Positions 26,425 through 35,999 are shown, numbered from the stretch's first letter. The stretch is 64,000 nucleotides of DNA from Cellvibrionaceae bacterium (GCA_021151695.1 JAGKWU010000020.1:58799-122798); one strand, 5' to 3'. Numbers and translations: made by a program. Notes: generated from the letters alone by a model not told the origin.

Positions 26425-27873
26425 ATGAATAGTCCTCATCTTCCGGGTGTCGCCTTGAGCCCAATCGCGTTACCGTCACAAGCACCTATTAGGTTGCATC
26501 ATTCAAAAATATTAGCTCTGTTTAGAACGCTCGATAGTTTGCTTATCGCAGGTATGCTTTGGCTGATCCTGCAATTTTCACAACTGGATTGGAACAATAT
26601 CTACACCGCTTTCGCGCTCAGCGGCATTATTATTTTTGGTTTTTTTGCTGAAAGTAATGAGGTCTATTACCACTGGCGCGGCTATGCAATGGCGGATCTG
26701 GCCTCGCGGTTAATGTTTGCCTGGTTGGGTGCTGCATCCATTATCAGTATGCCGGTATTGTTTATTTATAATTTTGACGAACCGGATTTGCTGGCCATTG
26801 TAAGTTGGTTTGTCGCTACACCGTTCGCCGTGATTGGTTTGCACATAGGTCGCCGGCTAATACTGGCAAAGATTCGTGCAAACCCGTCAGAGCCGCGTCG
26901 TGTGGCTATTGTGGGCTCCACTGAACTGGGATTGCGCATGATCAATTCCATTAAAGATATGCCCTGGTTAGGTTATCGCCTGGTGGGGATATACGACGAC
27001 CGTTTTGCCAGTGATAACGCTGATCGCCGGCTGATCGATCAATCGGTGGAAGGCGATATTGAGCAAATGGTTCGGGATGCGCACGACGGTAAAATTGATA
27101 TAGTGTTTGTCACGCTACCCATGCGAGCCGAAATGCGCATGCACGCTTTAATGGATCGTCTTGCGGATACCACAGTCTCGCCCTATGTGATTCCCGATGT
27201 CTTTAATTTTGATTTGCTTCACTCGCGTTTGACCTGTTTCCAGGGCATTCCCGCGCTGAGTATTTACGATTCGCCGCTGGTAGATAATAGCTGGACCAAA
27301 CGCCTGGAAGATCTGGTATTGGGCTTGGGCATCATGGCCTTGGTGGGTATTCCCATGTTGCTTATTGCACTGGGTGTTAAATTAACATCAGCAGGGCCGG
27401 TGTTTTTTAAACAGACCCGTTACGGTATGAGCGGTGAGCGCATTAAGGTTTGGAAGTTTCGTTCCATGACCGTGTGCGAAGATGGCGATGCTGTTACCCA
27501 GGCTAAAAAAGGTGATATGCGCGTTACCCCTTTCGGCAATTTTTTACGTCGCACGTCGCTGGATGAATTGCCGCAATTATTCAACGTGCTCTCAGGCAGT
27601 ATGTCGCTGGTTGGGCCTCGCCCTCACGCGGTGGCGCACAATGAGTATTATCGCGGACAAATCAAAGGCTACATGCTGCGTCACAAAGTCAAACCCGGTA
27701 TTACCGGTTTGGCGCAGATCAATGGCTTTCGCGGTGAGACAGAAACACTCGACAAAATGTCTGGCCGCATCGCGTATGACCTGGAATATATTCGTCATTG
27801 GTCGTTGACCCTGGATATAAAAATCCTCTGGCTCACTATCTTTAAAGGGTTTGTGGGGCAGCATGCCTACTAA
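26425..27873 (+). CDS. gumD: Undecaprenyl-phosphate sugar-1-phosphate transferase (GumD/WcaJ type)
   Basis: A 482-residue polyprenyl glycosylphosphotransferase. Four to five N-terminal membrane helices (residues 25-135) and a CoA-binding-like central domain (AIVGSTELGLRMINSI) precede one more helix and the catalytic bacterial sugar-transferase domain (about 290-480, KVWKFRSMTV, RRTSLDELPQLFNVL, SLVGPRPHA, KPGITGLAQINGFRGET). It loads the first sugar, probably glucose-1-phosphate, on the lipid carrier and starts repeat-unit synthesis. ATG 26425 has GGAGG five bases upstream, stronger than the ATG at 26380. It overlaps the next gene by 11 bases. The gum name rests on the companion gumH/I/K/M genes. 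Confidence 0.85.
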   Translation: MNSPHLPGVALSPIALPSQAPIRLHHSKILALFRTLDSLLIAGMLWLILQFSQLDWNNIYTAFALSGIIIFGFFAESNEVYYHWRGYAMADLASRLMFAWLGAASIISMPVLFIYNFDEPDLLAIVSWFVATPFAVIGLHIGRRLILAKIRANPSEPRRVAIVGSTELGLRMINSIKDMPWLGYRLVGIYDDRFASDNADRRLIDQSVEGDIEQMVRDAHDGKIDIVFVTLPMRAEMRMHALMDRLADTTVSPYVIPDVFNFDLLHSRLTCFQGIPALSIYDSPLVDNSWTKRLEDLVLGLGIMALVGIPMLLIALGVKLTSAGPVFFKQTRYGMSGERIKVWKFRSMTVCEDGDAVTQAKKGDMRVTPFGNFLRRTSLDELPQLFNVLSGSMSLVGPRPHAVAHNEYYRGQIKGYMLRHKVKPGITGLAQINGFRGETETLDKMSGRIAYDLEYIRHWSLTLDIKILWLTIFKGFVGQHAY

Positions 27874-29095
27874 TATATTCTGGCTTAAACGAACTTGTAT
27901 TCCTGCGGGATATGTAATTCACGCAGCCGGGCGACACTTAATATTACTCGGCTGCGTCCTCAGTGCTCCGCTGGTGCAGGCTGATGATGATTTCTGGCAT
28001 GCGTCAGCGGGTGCGCGCGAAGTGTGGGATAGTAATTTTTCGCGCAAACCCATTGCTGATGAAGAGGAAGTGCTACATTCCACAGCAAGTGTCAGTGTGC
28101 GTGAGACTTTTGGTCGTCAGCTGCTTACCGTTAACTGGCAAGTGCATAAATACGATTACCAAACCTACACAGATTTTAATGGCACAACCCATTCCGGTGA
28201 TATCAATTGGAAAGGAGAATTGGGCAGCCAATTAAATACGCAATTGAGTTTGTCGCGCGATTCTTACATGGTGGACAGGTTCGAATTTTTCGGCAATGAC
28301 CGTGTGGATCGCGATGAGCTTAACGGTCGACTTGGTTTCGGTAATAACCAGCGCCTGACATTTCATATTGGTGGTCGCGAAACACATCAGCGCCACTCCA
28401 ACGGACTTCGCGAAGGACTGGATTACGATGAGCAAGAAGGTTTTGTTGATATAGGCTATCAAACCAGTAGCCGTTCAACAGTTACTTTGCGTGCTCGTAG
28501 TGGTAACCGCTCTTACATCAATGATCCCTTTGCAAGCGATCTGCTTGATCCGGCAACCCAACTTCCTCCATCTGATCAGAAGCGCGATCTGGATTTTGAT
28601 TACAACCAGGCCGAACTGGAAACGGAGTGGGTGCTCTCTCCCAAAACTCGCGTTTCATTTACGCTGGCGCGCTATAAGCGTGAGGGCGATCTCAACGAAG
28701 CCACTGGTTCACTGGCGACACTGGAAGGCAAGTGGCAGGTAACCGAAAAGATGGGCTTCACTGGTGGCTATAGTTATCGCGAGCCGGCGCTGGGGGAATC
28801 CAGCGATTCTCCAGCGAAAATCCAGGAGAGCTTTGTCGCTTTGCAATGGGACGTTTCGCACCGTTTGAGCATAGCCTCCAATTGGCGATATAGCTTGCGC
28901 CGCTACGAAAGCCTCAATGCTAATCTGGTGCGCGATGAACATCTTTATATTTTCTTGCCGCTGAGTATTAGCTACAACATTGGTGACCACTGGCAAATTC
29001 GCGCGGATAGTGGCTGGCGAAAAAACGAGTCGCCATTGGAACAGCGCCAATATACCTCCCGCACTGCGTCGCTGGGCATAGTGATAAGCATTTGA
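27863..29095 (+). CDS. Outer-membrane beta-barrel protein of exopolysaccharide operon (EpsL-like)
   Basis: A 410-residue exported protein with signal sequence ending APLVQA. The rest is alternating beta-strand sequence with many aromatic-acid pairs (VNWQVHKYDYQTY, RLTFHIGGRETHQRH, FDYNQAELETEW) and ends in a C-terminal strand LGIVISI. It resembles the EpsL-type barrels found in EPS operons, probably part of polymer export or retention at the outer membrane. ATG 27863 overlaps the sugar-transferase gene, indicating translational coupling. Confidence 0.7.
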   Translation: MPTNIFWLKRTCIPAGYVIHAAGRHLILLGCVLSAPLVQADDDFWHASAGAREVWDSNFSRKPIADEEEVLHSTASVSVRETFGRQLLTVNWQVHKYDYQTYTDFNGTTHSGDINWKGELGSQLNTQLSLSRDSYMVDRFEFFGNDRVDRDELNGRLGFGNNQRLTFHIGGRETHQRHSNGLREGLDYDEQEGFVDIGYQTSSRSTVTLRARSGNRSYINDPFASDLLDPATQLPPSDQKRDLDFDYNQAELETEWVLSPKTRVSFTLARYKREGDLNEATGSLATLEGKWQVTEKMGFTGGYSYREPALGESSDSPAKIQESFVALQWDVSHRLSIASNWRYSLRRYESLNANLVRDEHLYIFLPLSISYNIGDHWQIRADSGWRKNESPLEQRQYTSRTASLGIVISI

Positions 29096-29217
29096 AAATG
29101 GTGAACAGTTAATTGCGCGTTAAGCGTGCTGACCAACAGAATTGGTAATTTTTTTGCAAGAGAATCTGCGAGAGAATTCGCAACTGAATCCCTTGGGATT
29201 TTTTAAGGAGTGATGCT

Positions 29218-30405
29218 ATGCAAAACCTTTCCGTGGCCGTGGGCCGTGCACTGTCAAATTTTCGCCCTGCCGGGCAAAACGAGCAGCGCGTTTTAATTAT
29301 TCCACCGGCTGTGCCAGGTAGCTTGGGCGATGCCGCCATGATTGCCGCTTCTGCGCAATCACTGCGCACGCGTGGTGCAACCAGTGTTGATTTGCTCTAT
29401 GGAAAAACCTGGGATCTGGATGAGCCGATTGATAAGCGTGTCGGCGGTGAGCGCTATTTTTACAAAGGTTCGGTATTGGAAAAAACCTTACTGGTATCGC
29501 GTTTACCGCGTTATTCCGAAGTTTATTTTATCGGAGCTGATGTTATTGATGGTGCATACAATCCTCGCTCTGTCTGCGCGCGCGTTTCGCTGCTCGCAGA
29601 AGCAGCACATCTGGGTAAAAAAGTCACTTTATTGGGCGCTAGCTATAACAAGCATCCAGAGGAGACAACTCGTAAGGCGCTGCGCGAATTGCCCGGCAAT
29701 GTCACCCTCTGCGCACGCGACCCCATTTCGCGCAAGCGTATGGAGTCGGCACTGGATCGCCCCATTCGCCAGGTGGCTGATCTCGCGTTTTTATTGCAAC
29801 CGCGTCTGGATCACCCGCTGACAGTTCGTGCAAAAAGCTGGATCGCGTCGCGCCGCTTGGCGGGTGATCAAGTGATTGGCTTGAATGCCAATTATTTGCA
29901 TGCGCAAAAAGATCCGAAAATTCCCGCTGCTTTGCGCGTACTGGTAGAGCAACTGCTTGCTGCCGGCCTGTCCATTTTGTTAATTCCTCATGACACTCGT
30001 TCGGATGTGCCTGATCAGTTGTTGTTGGAAAATGCCACAGCGTTTGTGCCGCCCAAAGATCGCGAGCGTATCTACATGCTTGCGCCGAGAAGCCCCGGCG
30101 TTGTGCGTGCTGTAGTACCGGAGCTGGACTTGTTGGCCACTGGCCGTATGCACACCGCGATTCTGGGTTTGAGCGGCGGTACACCATCTTTCTGTTTTGC
30201 CTATCAGGACAAATTTGAAGGCTTGATGAAGTTTTTTGAGCTTGAAGAGGCGGGACTGTTGAGTACTCCGGTGGAGTTGGCGACAGATCCTGCAGCTGTG
30301 GCCGAGAAAATTATCGATACCCTGAAATACAAAGCACCGCTCAAAGAACGTATTGCTTCCCACTTGCCGCAGGTGATCAAGTTGTCGGAGAAGAATTTTT
30401 TGTAG
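29218..30405 (+). CDS. Polysaccharide pyruvyl transferase family protein
   Basis: A 395-residue cytosolic enzyme of the WcaK/AmsJ/GumL superfamily (IPPAVPGSLGDAAMIAAS at residues 28-45, VYFIGADVIDG, LLGASYNKHPEET, LATGRMHTAILGLSGGTP near the C-terminus, where the His is conserved). It probably transfers pyruvate from phosphoenolpyruvate to a terminal sugar of the repeat unit, as GumL does in xanthan, though it is longer than GumL. It starts at ATG 29218 with AAGGAG upstream, 122 bases after the barrel gene. A terminator and a long inverted repeat follow. Confidence 0.8.
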   Translation: MQNLSVAVGRALSNFRPAGQNEQRVLIIPPAVPGSLGDAAMIAASAQSLRTRGATSVDLLYGKTWDLDEPIDKRVGGERYFYKGSVLEKTLLVSRLPRYSEVYFIGADVIDGAYNPRSVCARVSLLAEAAHLGKKVTLLGASYNKHPEETTRKALRELPGNVTLCARDPISRKRMESALDRPIRQVADLAFLLQPRLDHPLTVRAKSWIASRRLAGDQVIGLNANYLHAQKDPKIPAALRVLVEQLLAAGLSILLIPHDTRSDVPDQLLLENATAFVPPKDRERIYMLAPRSPGVVRAVVPELDLLATGRMHTAILGLSGGTPSFCFAYQDKFEGLMKFFELEEAGLLSTPVELATDPAAVAEKIIDTLKYKAPLKERIASHLPQVIKLSEKNFL

Positions 30406-30431
30406 GTGGTAGTAACGGTTAGCGAGTTTTG

Positions 30432-30467
30432 AAAACAGCGCAGGTTTTTTACTATGCGCTGTTTTTT
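30432..30467 (+). terminator. Terminator of the plus-strand exopolysaccharide genes
   Basis: AAAACAGCGCA, twelve-base loop, TGCGCTGTTTT with continuing T, 26 bases after the pyruvyl transferase stop codon. Confidence 0.75.
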
Positions 30468-30483
30468 ATAGGAAGTTTGAAGA

Positions 30484-30613
30484 GCAAAGGCGCTGGATGC
30501 CCTGCGGGCATGACGGTAAATGTAGTTTGCTCATCCTGCAAAAAATAAATTACCCGGAAATAGTGTAACGCTCTCACCGATCGTCATGCCCGCAGGGCAT
30601 CCAGCGCCTTTGC
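30484..30613. repeat. Palindromic intergenic repeat, perfect 32-base inverted arms
   Basis: The arm at 30484-30515 (GCAAAGGCGCTGGATGCCCT...) is repeated exactly in inverted form at 30582-30613, with 66 bases between. Each arm also holds a small inner palindrome around GCCCTGCGGGC. The same core (GTCAT-CCC-GGG-ATCCAGCGCC) recurs at 44674-44762 and 60017-60086. The element lies between two convergent operons. Confidence 0.85.
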
Positions 30614-30617
30614 TTTT

Positions 30618-31397
30618 TTAAAATCCAATCCGTTTGTATCCCAACAACGATTTATACACACCATTTGCAATAGACGCTGGTGAATATTTTTTCCATGGCG
30701 CTACTTTGGGAATGGCACCAGTGCCGGCTTCGATATTGCTGGCAAATTGAATGTTGCCGCTGGCGAGATGCTTATCCTGAGTGCAAAGCGCGGGATTAAA
30801 TTGCAGGATATTCAACGTGGGGGCAATCACTGACTCTTCAAAGTTGTACAGAATCACGTCTGCAGGTTCGTGGTATTTTTTATCCAATGCAATCAATGCG
30901 CGGGCAGTATCGCGACTGATGATATAAGCACCTGCACACCAGCTGGTGGATTTCACGCGATAGACCGCGCGGCGTAAATAAGTCAGTACAGGTTTTGCAC
31001 TCAAACGCACACGGTTTGTAGAGGTTTCCAAACGGATAATATCCGCTTCGGGAGGAATCCATTGACCATCAAATAGCAAATCCCGCAAATCATCCGACAT
31101 GTGTTCGTCGTCCTCAAAGACGGCGCAAAATGCTTCACTACCTTCGGCTATGCGCCGCCAGGCTTCCATATGGCTTAAGAAGCAACCCATTTGCCCGCGC
31201 AACCATGGCTTATGACGTGTGCGATTGTAGTTGCGTGGGCGTGGCAGTTCAAAGGCGTGGTGTTCCTGGTTGGAATAGAGTCGGCCATCGATGGCGGATA
31301 TGCGCTCAAAGGTTAACCCCAGGCGCGCAAAATTTTGTGAAAAGAACTGCAAACGCTCCTGATCCTTGTCGAGATTGATAAGGTACGACTTGATCAT
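30618..31397 (-). CDS. Glycosyltransferase family 25 protein
   Basis: A 259-residue GT25 enzyme (LPS/LOS galactosyltransferase-like): YLINLDKDQERLQFFSQNF at the start, ISAIDGR, GCFLSHMEAWRRIAEG, and the acidic triad in VFEDDEHMSDDL. It is the last gene of the minus-strand gum operon, 22 bases after the flippase gene, with an AGGAG site before ATG 31397. GT25 is not part of the Xanthomonas gum cluster, so it may add an extra sugar to the repeat unit or modify LPS. Confidence 0.8.
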   Translation of the reverse strand: MIKSYLINLDKDQERLQFFSQNFARLGLTFERISAIDGRLYSNQEHHAFELPRPRNYNRTRHKPWLRGQMGCFLSHMEAWRRIAEGSEAFCAVFEDDEHMSDDLRDLLFDGQWIPPEADIIRLETSTNRVRLSAKPVLTYLRRAVYRVKSTSWCAGAYIISRDTARALIALDKKYHEPADVILYNFEESVIAPTLNILQFNPALCTQDKHLASGNIQFASNIEAGTGAIPKVAPWKKYSPASIANGVYKSLLGYKRIGF

Positions 31398-31419
31398 GCT
31401 TTGCTCCTTAATCGAGTGA

Positions 31420-32910
31420 TCAACTTAATTTGATAATGCCCTGCAAACGCAGCAACAGGGGTTTGAATTTCCCGGGGGCGAGATCGACACCTTCGGCAAA
31501 GATGATACGCATTTCACGCTGGAAAAGTACTCGCATAAAAAATGCATAACTTAATGCACCCAACGCGGCGGATAACATGAGCTGGACCAACATGGGCAGC
31601 TTGCCTGCAATAGCCGTTTTAACAAGATAAACGGTTGCTAACATTAAGGCCGAACTGATAAACGCTGGTGCTATCACACCCAGTACGCGTGTGATACCAA
31701 TTTGATAGACGCGTTTGAAAAAATAGAAATTGCAAAAAATGGTGAGGTAAGTGCGCGCGGCAAACCCATAGGCGGTAGCCAGCAACCCAAAGGGAACCGT
31801 GCAAAGTGCAAGCAGGCAGTTGCCAGTGAGGCCGATCATCGCCAACCACATCACCATGCGCGAATTGCCGCTGGCAGTGAGTGAACTGTTAATTTGTTGG
31901 GCAACGGCCACAGGCGCAAGCCCAACCGCCAGTACACACATAAGTGCGGCGCTGGTGGCCCATTTGATGCCGAAGGCGAGGATAATAAATTCTTCGGCAA
32001 TGGCCGCGGCACCAAAGAACACGGGGAAAATAATGCAGCAGGTGACGCGTATCACGCGCAATACACTTTCGCCTTGATGTTGCGATTCATCAATGCGCGA
32101 GAGCGCCGCCAGGCTGGTGGTCTCCAGTGGTTTGATGAGTATGTCTTGCAAGATATAAAGCGCACGGCCACCGACGCGAAAGAAGCCCAGCGCTGCAGGA
32201 CCTATCACCAAACCTATCAGTAACTCAAAAATTTTTGAGGCAAAGTTGGCAATAACTTGCGCGAGCATTAAGGGCGTAGAGAATCCCAATAATTCTTTGG
32301 CGTAGACCTTCGAAAAGCGCAAGCCCGGCCACCAGTGGGCGGAGATCTGCGTAACGAGGGTGACACACACTTGTGCGCAGAGTTGTTGCGCAACCAATGC
32401 CCAAACACCAAAACCCGATAGCGCCAGGTACACGCCTAACACGCCTGATGCGAGGCTGGCGAGAATGGTGCGTATGGCGACCGTGCGAAATGAAAAGTCC
32501 CGTTTTAATTTTCCGTCGTGAATGGCATTGATACCATCGAGCAGAAATATCAATGCAAGTACTTTAACTATATCTTCCGCTTGTGGATCGTAATGGGCTG
32601 CAATTAGCGGCGCTAACAGGAAAATGACAACGGCAGTAACCGCCAGCGAAAATAAAAAGTTGAGGTAGAAACCCGTGGCCGCAAAGGTATTGTCCCATTC
32701 GCGACGCTGGATAATGGCTTGCGACATTCCCGCGTTAACCACTATTTTACCCAGCTCTACGACTATAAGCGCAAATGCCACCAAGCCAATATCGCGCGGC
32801 TCCAGGAGTCGCGAGAGCACAATAAAAATAACAAAGCTGATAGCGCTGGTGCCGGTAGCGGCCAGGCTCATCCACAGGGTACTACTGCCTAAACGGTGTT
32901 TTAATGTCAT
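31420..32910 (-). CDS. Polysaccharide flippase (Wzx/GumJ-like, MOP superfamily)
   Basis: A 496-residue inner-membrane protein with about 12-14 helices (for example SLAATGTSAISFVIFIVLSR, ALIVVELGKIVVNAGMSQAI, FFRVGGRALYILQDILIKPL). It belongs to the lipid-linked oligosaccharide flippase group (PST family) and should move the finished repeat unit across the inner membrane. The start is ATG 32910, which overlaps the stop of the preceding gumI-like gene (ATGA); a longer frame to 33015 is antisense to nothing useful and has no family match. Confidence 0.85.
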   Translation of the reverse strand: MTLKHRLGSSTLWMSLAATGTSAISFVIFIVLSRLLEPRDIGLVAFALIVVELGKIVVNAGMSQAIIQRREWDNTFAATGFYLNFLFSLAVTAVVIFLLAPLIAAHYDPQAEDIVKVLALIFLLDGINAIHDGKLKRDFSFRTVAIRTILASLASGVLGVYLALSGFGVWALVAQQLCAQVCVTLVTQISAHWWPGLRFSKVYAKELLGFSTPLMLAQVIANFASKIFELLIGLVIGPAALGFFRVGGRALYILQDILIKPLETTSLAALSRIDESQHQGESVLRVIRVTCCIIFPVFFGAAAIAEEFIILAFGIKWATSAALMCVLAVGLAPVAVAQQINSSLTASGNSRMVMWLAMIGLTGNCLLALCTVPFGLLATAYGFAARTYLTIFCNFYFFKRVYQIGITRVLGVIAPAFISSALMLATVYLVKTAIAGKLPMLVQLMLSAALGALSYAFFMRVLFQREMRIIFAEGVDLAPGKFKPLLLRLQGIIKLS

Positions 32911-34001
32911 GAAATTATCTGCGGCCTTGGAACTGTCTGGGTATGAAATAGACGTTGGTAAAAGTGGAACGTTTGCGCTGCAATTTTTTGCCAATCGTAA
33001 TTGTCCAGCGGGCACTGGGCCTGGCGCTCTTGCTGCGGTAAATGGTTGAGTGCCAGCGTGAGTTCGGCAGCGGAAAGATCGCCGTCATAACAGTAAATCC
33101 ACTCCAGCCCGAGCTCTTGTTGCAGCGCACTGAATGCACCGAGGCGTGGTGCTATTACTGGTTTGTTAAACGAAAGTGCAAGTAGCAGTGCGCCGGAATT
33201 TAAAATAGCTTTGTACGGCAATATCACGGCATCTGCAGCGCTCAAATAGATGTGTAATTGATTGTCGGGAATAAATTGCAGGAAAAGGTAAATATCCGGA
33301 TTGCCCGCTGCCAACTTGCGCAAACGCTCGGCCAAAGCGGGCGACTCCGTGTTGCCTGCGATAACCAATACATAATCCTGTGGCCGTGTTTCATTAAACA
33401 GGGTGATGAGGCCTTCAATATTTTTGTAGGGTTTGATCATGCCGGCGAACAGCAGTACTTTTTGATGAGGCGGTAAGCCCAAACGCTGGCGTGCGGTCGC
33501 AGGCGCGATAGGTGCGGGATAGCTTTCGCGATAGTGGCCATGGGGAATGGTTGCATAGTGGGCTGTCGCCACTGGTTGGTACAGCTGCAAGAATTTTCCT
33601 TTGCTGTCTTCGCTCATAAAAATAAAGCCATCGCACTGTTGCACAAACCAGCGCATAAAACGGCGTGAAAAGCCGGGGTGAAAAGCATCGTGAGGTTGTG
33701 CATTGTGTACTGTCCAAACAATTTTGCTGTGCTTGAATTTACTTAACAGCAACACAGCGGCAAACAGAAATGCGCGCTGCACGCTTTTAATCCATCCTCG
33801 CTTATTGACATAACCGTCTGGCCAATGGAAATGCAAAATATCGTAGCGCCCGGAAAACGCGCGCTTGTGGCTGTAATCCTCAACCTGGGGTTTTTGGGTT
33901 TCGCTGCTGTTATCGTCAAGCGTCAGCATATGGCGATACAGGAGCGCGTTGTAGGGGTTAACCTTTTCGTTGGCAAATGCCGGTGAAGCCAGGATGCGCA
34001 T
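32907..34001 (-). CDS. gumI: GumI-like beta-mannosyltransferase (GT94)
   Basis: A 364-residue GT-B enzyme resembling xanthan GumI: VNPYNALLYRHM, YDILHFHWPDGY, KIVWTVHNAQPHD, IPHGHYRESY, FAGMIKPYKNIEGL and ILPYKAILNSGALLLALSF. In xanthan assembly GumI adds the terminal mannose to glucuronic acid at the cytoplasmic face. The presence of gumH, gumK and gumM neighbours supports the same side-chain order here. ATG 34001 is preceded by AGGAG, and its 3' end is coupled to the flippase gene. Confidence 0.75.
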   Translation of the reverse strand: MRILASPAFANEKVNPYNALLYRHMLTLDDNSSETQKPQVEDYSHKRAFSGRYDILHFHWPDGYVNKRGWIKSVQRAFLFAAVLLLSKFKHSKIVWTVHNAQPHDAFHPGFSRRFMRWFVQQCDGFIFMSEDSKGKFLQLYQPVATAHYATIPHGHYRESYPAPIAPATARQRLGLPPHQKVLLFAGMIKPYKNIEGLITLFNETRPQDYVLVIAGNTESPALAERLRKLAAGNPDIYLFLQFIPDNQLHIYLSAADAVILPYKAILNSGALLLALSFNKPVIAPRLGAFSALQQELGLEWIYCYDGDLSAAELTLALNHLPQQERQAQCPLDNYDWQKIAAQTFHFYQRLFHTQTVPRPQIIS

Positions 34002-34019
34002 AGAGTCTCCTTTCCTGTG

Positions 34020-34829
34020 CTAGCTTGCGCTCGATTCTTTGTTGATGGATTCTTTGTGAATGGACGTGTTGGACATAGATTGTTTGCGTTGCTTTTCCTG
34101 CTTGAAGCAAAGCGCGAGAAACTTTCCTATGTCTATGGTGTAGCGACGCAGCAAACGCGTGGGCTCCAGGCACAGGCGATAAAACCATTCCATTCGCAGT
34201 TTTTGTACCAGCGCCGGTGCGCGCGGTTTGTCGCCGGCGAGAAAATCCAGCAGCGCTCCCACACCGATCAATACAGTTGCGCGCAAATTCCGATGATGCT
34301 CAAGCAACCAGCGTTCCTGTGCAGGATTACCTATGGCAACCAGCAGTACATTGGCCTCGCTGCTGTTGATGAACTCAATTAATGCCTGTGTTTCCTGCGC
34401 TTGCACATAGCCGTGTTTGAATCCAACCACCGCGATACCAGCGTCCTCCAGCACCTTTGCGGCTCGTTCCGCAATGCCGGGTTTGGCACCAAATAAAAAT
34501 ACTTGCGCACGATCTTTTACCGCTTGCAGAAATGCCGGCGTGAAATCTGTGCCGTTGAGGTTTTCGATAAATTTCTGTTTGTGTATCAGCCAGGTGGCTA
34601 TGTCGATGCCTACACCGTCGTTGACGATCAGCATCGGCGGTTTGCTCATTTCATTTAACATGGGCTGGCATTGCACAATTAAATTGGTGTTGGCAAAACA
34701 CAAAATTTGCTGCTCGCCTGTTTCGAGGTGTTGGGCAAGATAATCGATCAGCTGTGCACTATGGGTGCGCACTATGGGAAAACCACCAAGCGGAATTACG
34801 TCATCGAGCGTCTTTGCTAAAGAAGTCAT
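34020..34829 (-). CDS. gumM: GumM-like glucosyltransferase (WecG/TagA/CpsF family, GT26)
   Basis: A 269-residue GT26 enzyme with the signatures CFANTNLIVQC, VNDGVGIDIATW, LNGTDFTPAFLQAV, VFLFGAKPGIAERAA and LLVAIGNPAQERWLL. In xanthan synthesis the GT26 enzyme GumM adds the second backbone glucose to glucosyl-diphosphoprenol, making the cellobiose unit. It lies between gumK and gumI as part of the minus-strand operon; the preceding gene ends nine bases upstream. Confidence 0.85.
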   Translation of the reverse strand: MTSLAKTLDDVIPLGGFPIVRTHSAQLIDYLAQHLETGEQQILCFANTNLIVQCQPMLNEMSKPPMLIVNDGVGIDIATWLIHKQKFIENLNGTDFTPAFLQAVKDRAQVFLFGAKPGIAERAAKVLEDAGIAVVGFKHGYVQAQETQALIEFINSSEANVLLVAIGNPAQERWLLEHHRNLRATVLIGVGALLDFLAGDKPRAPALVQKLRMEWFYRLCLEPTRLLRRYTIDIGKFLALCFKQEKQRKQSMSNTSIHKESINKESSAS

Positions 34830-34838
34830 TGGTTCTCC

Positions 34839-35999
34839 TTAAAGGCTCATGCGTGTATCGCCAAATTGTTGTGGGCTGAGCAATCGCTCGGTGACTTCGC
34901 CCCAGCTTAATACTGCTTGCGTGTGCAGTGGCACCGATGGATTGAGCGCGCGTTCAATAGCGGCAGCAACGCTGTCACTGTTGCCGATCTCGTAACCAAA
35001 ACGGTTGCTGTAATCGCCAGCGATAAAGTGCGGGCAAATGGCGGGTAGCTCGAAAAAAGCGTACTGGATCAGTTTCATGGAGGTATCGCGCAAATAGGCC
35101 GGCAGGTTGACGCTGGAGTAGGGCGCTATACCCAGTTGCGCGTGTTTGATGTAGCGCAGTGTCTCGGCGTAGGGCATCTCGCCATAAACCTTTACGTTAT
35201 CCGGATAGTCGGGATGGCGGCCTTGGCCGGAGCCGATCACGTGAAATGTGATCTCGGGAAAACGCTTGCCTGCCAGTACAAAAAAATCCGGGTCGAACAA
35301 CATGGAGCCGACTGACACAGCATGTATTCCCGAACCGTAAGGAGATGGATCGGCTTTGTCTGCTACCGAGTGATCTATACCCTGGGGCACAAAGGCCAGG
35401 TTGTGCTGGCTGGGAATGCCATCAGCCAGGGCTTTTGAGGGCAGGGCGATAACATTGAATTGGTCGGCGACGCGGCTAAAAGCCTGGTTTACATACTCGG
35501 CCACATTGATGGTGTCGAGCGCGTCCGAGGCCCTGTAAAGCACTTGTGCTTTTGGGTTGAGCTGTTTGATCAAATCAAAAAACACGGGCGCCACACCGCT
35601 TTCGAGCACTATTACTGTGGCCTCCAGAATCCATTGGCGCAGCACCGGGTTATTGCCTTGGCTGTACCAGCGATACATCAGGTTTTCGGCGGGGCGCAGC
35701 CAGGCGCGTCGGGTGTTAAAGGGGTGGATCAAGGTCTTCCACAGATAGCACTCCACGCCCTCGTGGTTGGCAATTTTGTTAGCTTCAGCATCCAGGCTCA
35801 GGCGTGGGTCGCCGGTGCGCTTGGAGAGCAGGCTGTATCTCAGGGAGAAAAAACGGGCAGTGCCGCGCTTGGCCAACTCGGCGGTAATAAAGTGGATATT
35901 GGCTTTGCGCGGGGAGCGGTAATCGTGCGCCGAGAGCACCAGAAAAACCGGCTTGGCGGCGCCGCTCGCGGCTGCAGCTTGTGTGGCGTGACTGCTCAT
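34839..35999 (-). CDS. gumK: GumK glucuronosyltransferase (GT70)
   Basis: A 386-residue enzyme closely resembling Xanthomonas GumK: FLVLSAHDYRSPRKANIHF, ARFFSLRYS, HPFNTRRAWLRP, GIHAVSVGSMLFDPDFFV, FHVIGSGQGRHPDYPDN, IKHAQLGIAPYSS. GumK transfers glucuronic acid from UDP-GlcA to the lipid-linked mannosyl-cellobiose, so the product should be an acidic, xanthan-like polymer. The start is ATG 35999 with AGGAG six bases upstream; an in-frame ATG at 36026 lacks such a site. This gene is the best single marker for the gum identity of the cluster. Confidence 0.9.
   Translation of the reverse strand: MSSHATQAAAASGAAKPVFLVLSAHDYRSPRKANIHFITAELAKRGTARFFSLRYSLLSKRTGDPRLSLDAEANKIANHEGVECYLWKTLIHPFNTRRAWLRPAENLMYRWYSQGNNPVLRQWILEATVIVLESGVAPVFFDLIKQLNPKAQVLYRASDALDTINVAEYVNQAFSRVADQFNVIALPSKALADGIPSQHNLAFVPQGIDHSVADKADPSPYGSGIHAVSVGSMLFDPDFFVLAGKRFPEITFHVIGSGQGRHPDYPDNVKVYGEMPYAETLRYIKHAQLGIAPYSSVNLPAYLRDTSMKLIQYAFFELPAICPHFIAGDYSNRFGYEIGNSDSVAAAIERALNPSVPLHTQAVLSWGEVTERLLSPQQFGDTRMSL

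Noticed and set aside
30484..30613. CRISPR array
   Set aside because: Only two inverted arms are present; there are no regularly spaced direct repeats here or elsewhere in the window.
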